From NCBI GenBank assembly GCA_947069175.1, contig CAMTDV010000012.1, positions 41,696,341 to 41,760,340 of the forward strand: 64,000 nucleotides of DNA, read 5' to 3'. The notes below the pieces were generated by a model that worked only from the letters and a program-made list of their open reading frames with translations, did not search any database and was not told where the DNA came from. Made by a program: the position numbers and the translations under genes. Source of the stretch: Scalesia atractyloides. Lineage: Eukaryota; Streptophyta; Magnoliopsida; Asterales; Asteraceae. This document shows, in pieces, positions 56,890 through 64,000 of the stretch. Each line of letters begins with the position of its first letter. Within the stretch, counting starts at the first letter, position 1.

Positions 56890-57610
56890 AACTGGATAGT
56901 TCAATCAGATGTTAAGGTTCAAATAAATAAGAGTTCAAGTTAATTTTAGGGTTCAACAGTTGAAAAGGTTCAAACCAGATGAAAGGTTCAAAAACCTTAA
57001 ATCCTGGATTACTGACAGGTCAATTCTAATCCGGATGAACCCTTTCATCAATCCGGATTAGAAGGAGGTCAACTATATTTCGGACAATGATGCAATCCAG
57101 ATTACCATAGTATCTCGGATGAATTATTATTCTGGATGAAGATTGTCCGAGATCCAATCCGAGATGAAATCCGAGTTCATCAATTCGGATGAATACCCAT
57201 CCGAAATGAAATCCGAAATGCATATGACCTAGAAGATCTATCCGAGATACAATCCGGAATGCTTTGAACATTGACATAATCATCCGGAATACATGAATTT
57301 AAGCAATTTATACCTAATCCGGATGGATTTCCGAGATACACAGTTCAAATAGAGAGAATCAGAGAAGAATTTAGATTTCGGAATTTTGTGGATAATCCGA
57401 AATGAAATTTCAGAGATACATATATACTTTCCGAAATGGGCTTAGGCCTAAAGTTTTGAATCCGGATTGGGCTTGTGACAGGCCCAATCCGGAACAGTAA
57501 CGGTCAGATGGGCCTGTCCGAAAAGCAAACCAATTTGGGCCTTTCCGGAAAAGCCCAATCCAGAACTGTACCATTTGGGCCTAAAGAAGCCCAATCCGGA
57601 ATAGTAATCT
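56890..57610 (-). repeat. TCCGAAAT/ATCCGGAT array before the extra ORF of element B
   Basis: Dense imperfect copies of TCCGAGAT, TCCGAAAT, AATCCGGAT and TCCGGAAT, strongest at 57000-57440. This is the same motif set as in the gag leader of A (6690-7523), but located before the extra ORF. Confidence 0.82.
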
Positions 57611-58385
57611 GGTGTTCCAATTTTTAAGACTCTTAACCATTTCTATCAGATTGGCCTAAATCCCGAAGCACACTGGGCCAGTCCAATATCTCTTGACAGA
57701 AACCATCTAATAAAAAAAAACATCAAGTAGACTAACCAAGCATCCAACCACCTTTTAACATTCTACAAAGAAAAACCATTTAACACACACATAAATATTA
57801 ACACAACCTTGCTAAGGGATCAAATCGTTTCAAAGGTTAACTAAGGAACATTTTTCAGTATGAGCAGGGTCAATTGGTCTAAGCGATTGTCAATATACTT
57901 GTCCATTTAAATCTAAAACTCAACCCTTCCAGTTCAAGCATTATAATACGCTTAAGGTAGTATTATACTATGATATTCGTGTGTCCCATACCATGACATA
58001 CCCCCGCGATCAAGGTAAGCACAACAATTCATCATAGCAGGTGAGTATACTGTGGTCATCCTTTTATTTTACAACATCAGGCTATTGGTAAACAAGTCAG
58101 TACTTCCGTACAGAAGAGAGACCAATAGTGACTGACGAAGGTTGGGCAAATACCTTTGTGGTACGTAAGAACTTATGGAAAATTCTCATAAAGAAACTTT
58201 CGTTCTCTTAGGTTTTGGCCTTTCCACTTTGGCTCTTTTACAAAGATATCCTGACTGTGCCTAGGTCTGCATATAATCTGGATGCAACAGAAGGGCAGCC
58301 AAGATATCCCCGAATGACTCAACAACATAAAGACCCGAAACCTCAGATGTTGGCTATCTATCCACAAGATTTAAGACCATGAAAT
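57611..58385 (-). other. Spacer between pol and extra ORF of element B
   Basis: Non-coding. Resembles the end of the F and D spacers in part (AGGGCAGCCAAGATATCCCC; CATAAAGACCCGAAACCTCAG), but is more diverged. Cut by the element D LTR at 58386. Confidence 0.5.
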
Positions 58386-59102
58386 TGTAGGTCCACCTGC
58401 GGATGTCAAACCTATTCCTTGTTCATATAACACACACACAAGTGCGGAATCCAAGTGTGCATGCAACCAAAGCAAAGTAAAGAACACGGGGTAACCAAAG
58501 ATTCACTATCTTGATTAATGATTGAGAACAAGTACAAACATATACACACAATGCTCGTATGACTCAAACAAACTTGCTGCGTTCTTGTGTCTTTGTCTTC
58601 ACCAGAAATGCTAACTTAGATATCCCACACAAAGGATCAGTTTGATAGCTTGTTCTGTTAACTTCTGACCAAAGGGCTAACCCTCACTGAGAGGTGCATG
58701 TCTGCTTTTATAGTGTCCAAGCTGGTCACTCGTACGAAAACACGTTGCCAGACATATGGAACATACTATTACATACGAGACACAGCTCCAGAATTTTGGT
58801 ACGGAACAACTGTATCGTACGAAATACATTGTTTCGTACGAAACGTGTGACTCGTACGAAACCTATGAATCGCACAGAATTCTCATTCTTGGAGAACGTG
58901 TGTAAACATGACGTTTACATGACTCAACGGTATGCACACATGCAACCGATTAGCACAGACAAGCTAAGATGTCATACTAGATCAAGATAGAAGGGTATCT
59001 CGATCTTTTCGACACGACCAAACCTATATAGACACTTGAGCAAAGACCGTACAATTACAACTGTATTTAAGAACAAGTGACAGACACAAAACTGTATCAG
59101 CA
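58386..59102 (-). repeat. 3' LTR of element D (717 bp)
   Basis: TGTAGGTCCACCTGCGG...GTATCAGCA. Related to the F LTR, with its own cluster of TCGTACGAAA motifs at 58730-58875. Confidence 0.88.
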
Positions 59103-59180
59103 AACTCCCCCTTGGATGTTGCTTGGTCTTCGGTCTTTGGTCTTCACAGGAATGGTTTGGAGTATCAACAAACTCCCCCT
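59103..59180 (-). other. Doubled polypurine tract of element D
   Basis: AAGGGGGAGTT (59103-59113) next to the LTR and AGGGGGAGTTTGTTGA (59165-59180) further in, repeating part of the LTR terminus, as in F. Confidence 0.75.
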
Positions 59181-59214
59181 GAAGATCTGCTATCCATTGA
59201 TAGATCTGCTATCC

Positions 59215-59345
59215 AATGATTAGAGCATCAGGACTTCGAACTTCTATGAAACTTCAAATCTTTCGTGTTTCCTCTTCTGACTTGTCAGATTTCTTCGTAG
59301 CTGGTCTTTGTTTATGTTCTTTTGTATCAATCTATATAGACAAAT
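59215..59345 (-). pseudogene. Element D extra ORF, reduced to its first about 20 codons
   Basis: On the minus strand, KEHKQRPATKKSDKSEE matches the basic N-terminus of F's extra ORF (17920-17973). It then joins directly to sequence near the 3' end (the GTTTCCTCTT stretch at about 59268, matching F near 16025), so about 2 kb is missing. Confidence 0.65.
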
Positions 59346-60811
59346 ATAATTAGAACACAACTTTCTTAGGGAATACACATGAAAGACTTATCATAATTTC
59401 TTCGTATGATTGTATTCCTGAACGAGATACACACACTCATATGAATTCCAGCAGCAGATTAGAGAAAAACAAGTGACCAGGTCAAATCAAATGACTAGGT
59501 TCATTCGTATGAGATACACACACTCAAACAAATTTCAGATTTTGGATTTCTTTTGATGAGTTACTTGTTGCAAGATATTACTTTATGAAGTTGCGATATC
59601 AAACAAAAGGTTCTTTGGCGTATCTTGGTAGAAAAATTTCGAGTATCAACTTTGGCTAACTTTCAAAAAGTAATTACATAAGCAACTAAGTAAACTAGAC
59701 ATAAAATCAAAATATACAGATAAACTATATATCAATTTAATAATCTTTTTCGAGTTTCAAGGTAAAGGAATCATACCAGCATTTTAATCTTTGTTAAAAA
59801 CGATATTTGGTTTAAAACTTCAAAATTAAACAGATAAGTATTCAGCTATGATCATCGGTATTGTTGTCCACATAAGCTCAGACTTATCTGATGTAATCAT
59901 GATTAGGAGATATGATTAAGGTATGAATTTTACTTACTAGCCGGTGTTCAACCACATCACGACACATTCCCGTATCAAGATATGCATGAGAGAAAATCTT
60001 ACCGGTGAGAATACTGCTTTATCATCTGTTTTGACGTATATATATGATGTGAGATACTCACTTATTTTTGATTGAAAACAAGCCCTTTGTGATTTAATCA
60101 CTTATTGATGAGGAACTTGATTTTCATATGCATGCAGGGCACATGAGTAAGTCCATGAACAGTTAGTACCATCGTACCGACAAAGAGACGAACTTAGGTC
60201 CCGCAAAAAGCTGTGATATTTTATCACTTATTTGGGGATGTGATATTTTTATCACTTATTTGATGTTCGGATGCAGTATGTACACATATGTATGATATCA
60301 TGGAAGTTCTAGACTTGCGCCACCGTTATTTTTCGGCAAAAGATTCAACCATGATACCCAGATGATAAGCCAGCATAAAGACCGTATATCTCAGAACCTC
60401 GGCACTCTATCAAACGAAATTTCGGTACCAAGACCATATGTCAATGAATGATTCCCACCTGGCGTTTGTCTGTTAGGTTTACATCAACCTGCACATTTTA
60501 GTCGTATTGTGAGCCTACCGATACATCATTAGCAAAGCTACTTATCAATCTTTTTTCTATGCTTTTGACCATTTCTGACAGATTTACTGGTGAATTTCAT
60601 CATCTTCAACTTATCCAAGAAACTCATTTTTAATTTTTCTAATGTTTTTGTATTTTTCTGAATTTTCTCCCCCTTAAACAAAGAAGGTAAATAAACGATA
60701 TATTTTTGTATTTTCTTGAAATTTACTCCACCTAAAATATAAAACTGAAAATCTTTTTGTAGTTTTAGATTTTTAGAAAAGAATTTACAAAAATAGTTAG
60801 CCATGCTTGAG
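59346..60811 (-). other. Leader remnant and spacer of element D
   Basis: 59346-59560 keeps only faint TTCGTATGA motifs. 59560-60811 matches F's spacer closely, with both tandem hairpins (60213-60227 and 60240-60255) and a GTAAGTAA donor-like site (59930-59937). No ORF. Confidence 0.65.
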
Positions 60812-61815
60812 TTACTCGGGTTTCACCTTGATGCCATTGACCAAAAGCAGATAATCAAAACGTGATTTATTAAAAGCTTTGGTAAAACGGTCGGCACGTT
60901 GGTGATTAGTGTGGATTTTAACAACATCGATAAGTCTCTTTTCATAGCAATCTCGTATGAAATGATACTTAATCTCAATGTGTTTTGTTTTTGAATGCTG
61001 TACAGGATTCCGAGTGATCTGTAATGCAGCTTCATTATAAAAAATAGGAGTAGTAAAAATTCAAACCCGTAGTCGCGCATTTGTTGTTGAATCCATAGAA
61101 CTTGAGAGCAGCAACTAGAAGCTGAAATATATTCAGCCTCACATGTTGATGTAGCTAAACAAGTCTGCTTTTTTGCATTGCCACGTGACTAGGCGATTTC
61201 CCAAGAATTGACATCCTACTGTTGTTGACTTTGCATCGATTTTACAGCCGCCATGATCAGAATCACTGAATGCTGTCAGATCAAAGTTATCATCCTTAGG
61301 GTACCATAGACCAGTGTTAGGGCATCCCTTCAAATAATGAAAGATCCTTTTCACAGCCATCAAATGAGAAACCTTCGGACTAGACTGATAGCGCGCCAGA
61401 AGGCATGTTGGGTACATTATGTCCGGTCTTGAAGCAGTAAGATACATGAGAGAGCCGATCATAGCACGGTAAAGAGATGGTTCTACATGTTCACCCATTC
61501 CGTCTAGAGTAATCCCATGATTTTGAGCTAATGGAGTTCCCAAAGGTTTTGAGTCGTCCATCTGAAATCGTTTGAGAATATCTCCGACGTACTTGGTTTG
61601 ATGGATAAAAATCCCTTCCTTTGATTGCTGAACCTGCAAACCTAAAAAGAAAGTCATTTCTCCCATAGCGCTCATTTGAACTTCTCCTGCATAACCTGTT
61701 CGAATTCTTTGCACATTCGAGTGTTAGTAGACCCAAATATAATATCATCAACATAAACCTGTACGAGCAGCAAATCCTCGTCCCGTTCCTTGATGAAGAG
61801 AGTACAGTCGATCAG
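60812..61815 (-). pseudogene. Element D RNase H and C-terminal reverse transcriptase, broken
   Basis: YVDDIIFG active site at about 61735-61770 followed by a frame break, MTFFLGLQVQQ, SLMYLTASRPDI, FSDSDHGG; another break near 61135-61160, then the RNase H end (HIKIKYHFIRD-like) and the KPE-stop at 60812. Confidence 0.88.
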
Positions 61816-61818
61816 GCC

Positions 61819-62982
61819 TCATCGAAAACCATTCTTCAACAGATAGGTGGACAACGTTTCATACCAAGCCCTCGGAGCTTGATGAAGACCATATAACGCC
61901 TTGTTGAGAAGCCAAACCTTGTCAGGATGGAGTGGATCTTCAAAACCTGGCGGTTGCTCAACATATACCTCTTCTTCCACCATACCATGAAGAAATGCAC
62001 TTTTCACATCCATCTGATAAACGGTGAACTTCTTGTAGGACGCATAAGCCAAAAAGATTCTTATGGCCTCAAGTTGTGCAACCGGTGCAGAAACTTCAAT
62101 GTAATCAATGCCTTTGACCTGATTAAAACCTTGAACAACCAATCGTGCTTTGTTTCTCACAACAACACCTCGGTCATCCTTCTTGCACTTGTACACCCAT
62201 CGTGTACCAATCTTCTTGTTATTGTCAGGCCTGTCAACCAATTTCGAGACGCCTAACTTCTGAAACTGCTGAAGTTCTTCCTGCATGGCTTCAACCCACG
62301 AGTCTTCTTTCATTGCCCCCTTCCAAGATTTTGGTTCTACTTGGCACACATAGCAGGCAAAAGACCAATCATTCAGACCACCAGATTCCCTTTCTGGCAT
62401 GATACACAAACGTCTTGAAGATGAAAATTCTTCACTGGTACACCATTCACTAGATTGTTCTTCACCAAATAGTTCATTCACTAGATTGTTCTTCACCAAA
62501 TGGTACACCATACGTCTATGCCAAGAGATTGATTCCTTCTCGGTGGCTTTGGAGACAAAACATGTGACTTGTGCAGATGTTGTAATAGCTTGGCTCATAT
62601 CAAGAATATACAAATCATTAATTCTTGGAGCCGACAGGAGAATCCATTCCTTGGGGATCTTGAATCCAGGCTTCAGCACATAATATCCGGCATCATCAAA
62701 ATGTACCGTGAACTTCTTGTCGCAGATTTGAGAAACGCTAAGAAGATTGTGATCAATTTGCCGTACATAATTGATCTTGTCGAAGCTCACAACACCATTG
62801 GAGACCATTCCTTCTCCAATGATGTATCCACCTTTGTCACCAGCAAAAGCAACATAACCACCCCTAATACTTTTCACATCATATAGGAGCCGCAAGTCGC
62901 CCGTCATGTGCCTTGATGCTCCACTGTCAACAATCCAATGACTGTTTACAGTTCCTCCTGGAACACTCTGCACATTGCACAA
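61819..62982 (-). CDS. Element D fused protease/pre-integrase/reverse transcriptase ORF lacking integrase
   Basis: A continuous 387-codon frame. It opens after the gag stop with the protease (WIVDSGASRHMTGD, AFAGDKGGYIIGEG), continues through LLSVSQICDKKF, YYVLKPGFKIPKEWILLS and SISWHRRM, and then, without any integrase core, passes at about 62375-62400 into KSWKGAMKEDSWVEAMQ and RT (GTRWVYKCKKDDRG, RLVVQGFNQ, DVKSAFLHG, EQPPGF, LYGLHQAPRAWYETL). Both protease D-S-G and the first RT blocks are intact. The YVDD box lies just beyond, in another frame. First residue is not an ATG; expression would depend on gag. An internal deletion product. Confidence 0.8.
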   Translation of the reverse strand: MCNVQSVPGGTVNSHWIVDSGASRHMTGDLRLLYDVKSIRGGYVAFAGDKGGYIIGEGMVSNGVVSFDKINYVRQIDHNLLSVSQICDKKFTVHFDDAGYYVLKPGFKIPKEWILLSAPRINDLYILDMSQAITTSAQVTCFVSKATEKESISWHRRMVYHLVKNNLVNELFGEEQSSEWCTSEEFSSSRRLCIMPERESGGLNDWSFACYVCQVEPKSWKGAMKEDSWVEAMQEELQQFQKLGVSKLVDRPDNNKKIGTRWVYKCKKDDRGVVVRNKARLVVQGFNQVKGIDYIEVSAPVAQLEAIRIFLAYASYKKFTVYQMDVKSAFLHGMVEEEVYVEQPPGFEDPLHPDKVWLLNKALYGLHQAPRAWYETLSTYLLKNGFR

Positions 62983-64000
62983 ACAAGATTAGTTTGAGAT
63001 GAGGACCCAAGCCTTAGTGATCTTGGGTCGTCCCTTATCATTGAGAAATGTAATCTCAATTTCTTGATGATTAACAAACTGAGAAACTCCTTTTGAACCA
63101 TTACCGGTCTTCTATTTCCAAGATCCTTGTTTATTACCAGATTTACTATTATTTACAGTTTTAACAGTGTCTGGTTTTGTTGACTTTGAAGATCTTTGAT
63201 CCTATTTTGAAGAATCCGATTTTAAAGCTTTCTCAACTGCTTTTACTTGTTTACGTTTTTGTTTCTCTTTTTGATCCTTAATGATTCGTTTATCTTGAGT
63301 CGGAGAAATAGATTTACGTTTGCAAGTTGGTTCATGAGGGGTTTTCTCTATACATCTTGATTTGGCTGGATTTTGACAATCCTTTATAATGTGGCCAAAT
63401 TCTCCACATTTGAAACATGTTCTCCTTTCAACAAAACTAGGGGATCGTGTTTCTCGGCTTGATGTTGAATTTGTGGATCCTGAGGTACTGGGTTCATTTT
63501 CATTACATCCATCAGTGTGTTGGGTGTAATCGTTTTGACTATTTCTTTTCAAAATCTTAACTTTCTTTACAAAATCAACATTAGATTTTCCTTGAAAAGT
63601 TTCGACTTTATCGGTACCTTTAGAACTCACAAATTTAACAGTTTTGGCCTTTTTCTGGTAACGAGAGCCTTTTGCTTCAACCTTCGGTTGAGAAACTATA
63701 GGCTTTTCAACTCGCTTCCATTGTTTTTCTTTTGAAGCGGATAGTGGTTATGATTTGGTGGGCTTTTTCCTTTCGAAAGGTTTGGTTGTTGATTTTTCAA
63801 AAACCTGATCTATAGAAATTGGATTTACATTTTTAATTGGAAAATCTTTGTTTGAATAGATTATCTTATCTCCAACCAAGTATACAACACATTATCTGCT
63901 TCATTTGTCGACACTTGTGTCTTGACAGATTTCTTAGGAACGGTCTCTTGATTCTCAACAAATTGAGTACTAGGAGTAGCAGAAGATTCTACTCTTTTCC
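62983..64000 (-). pseudogene. Element D gag, C-terminal part
   Basis: Second CCHC knuckle CFKCGEFGHIIKDC is intact (about 63378-63420), with basic flanks (KTPHEPTCKRKSISP, KEKQKRKQVKAVEKALK). A stop at 63202 and others break it. Gag ends ISN-stop at about 62994, in the same frame as the following protease. Continues past the right edge. Confidence 0.82.

Larger units (their letters stand above)
53699..58385 (-). mobile_element. Element B: Sirevirus-like element, 3' part, same LTR family as A
   Basis: 3' LTR, polypurine tract, extra ORF, TCCGAAAT-rich leader and spacer, read right to left toward the LTR. It stops at 58385 where element D begins; its pol would resume beyond D, outside the window. 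Inserted in the pol of element E. Confidence 0.82.
58386..64000 (-). mobile_element. Element D: deletion derivative of a Sirevirus-like element
   Basis: 3' LTR, doubled polypurine tract, a remnant of the extra ORF, the spacer, RNase H, RT, then directly the pre-integrase and protease region, and gag running off the right edge. The integrase core and nearly all of the extra ORF are missing. The bases left of the LTR (58381-58385, GAAAT) would be one target duplication. Confidence 0.88.

Overview
The window looks like a transposon-packed stretch of a large eudicot plant genome, most probably Asteraceae. The genes have spliced introns, there are LTR retrotransposons nested in one another, and MITEs sit in introns. 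The dominant repeats are Ty1/copia elements of the Sirevirus (SIRE/Maximus) type: primer sites matching initiator-tRNA-Met, a long gag with two CCHC knuckles, doubled polypurine tracts, and an extra ORF after pol. The extra-ORF protein resembles, from memory, proteins abundant in Asteraceae assemblies. The family placement is inference; no search was run.

Layout. 1-7839: element A (minus), running off the left edge, with RT, integrase, protease, gag, leader, PBS and a 302-bp 5' LTR. It sits in the leader of element C (minus; PBS and LTR at 8211-8655). 8656-15089: a foldback MITE, a four-exon helix-hairpin-helix gene (9925-11964, minus), a 1.5-kb foldback transposon and AT-rich DNA. 15090-38545: a DNA transposon with terminal inverted repeats carrying three diverged copies of an unknown acidic-protein gene. 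Its left repeat is split by element F (15142-34598, minus; target duplication AAGTG). F is itself interrupted by two large solo-LTR-like insertions, 25461-28681 in gag (duplication ATGCT) and 31236-33890 in the 5' LTR (duplication CTTCC). The second carries four tRNA-like modules.

38546-48289: an LTR-like fragment with a near-identical 358-bp tandem duplication, a seven-exon J-domain membrane-protein gene (41746-44629, minus) with MITEs in its introns, an ankyrin fragment and another MITE. 48290-53698: element E (plus), interrupted in pol by element B (minus, same LTR family as A, from 53699), which is in turn interrupted at 58386 by element D (minus, running off the right edge).

Only two ordinary host genes are supported: the HhH protein and the J-domain protein. 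Copy C of the transposon gene (37398-37982) is the only other uninterrupted non-retroelement reading frame with family support. The most unusual signals are: (1) tRNA-like polymerase III promoter modules, three in tandem, inside an LTR; (2) family-specific arrays of short palindromes placed before both gag and the extra ORF of the Sirevirus-like elements; (3) the three-copy acidic gene family, each copy with its own TATA-like site, inside the TIR transposon.
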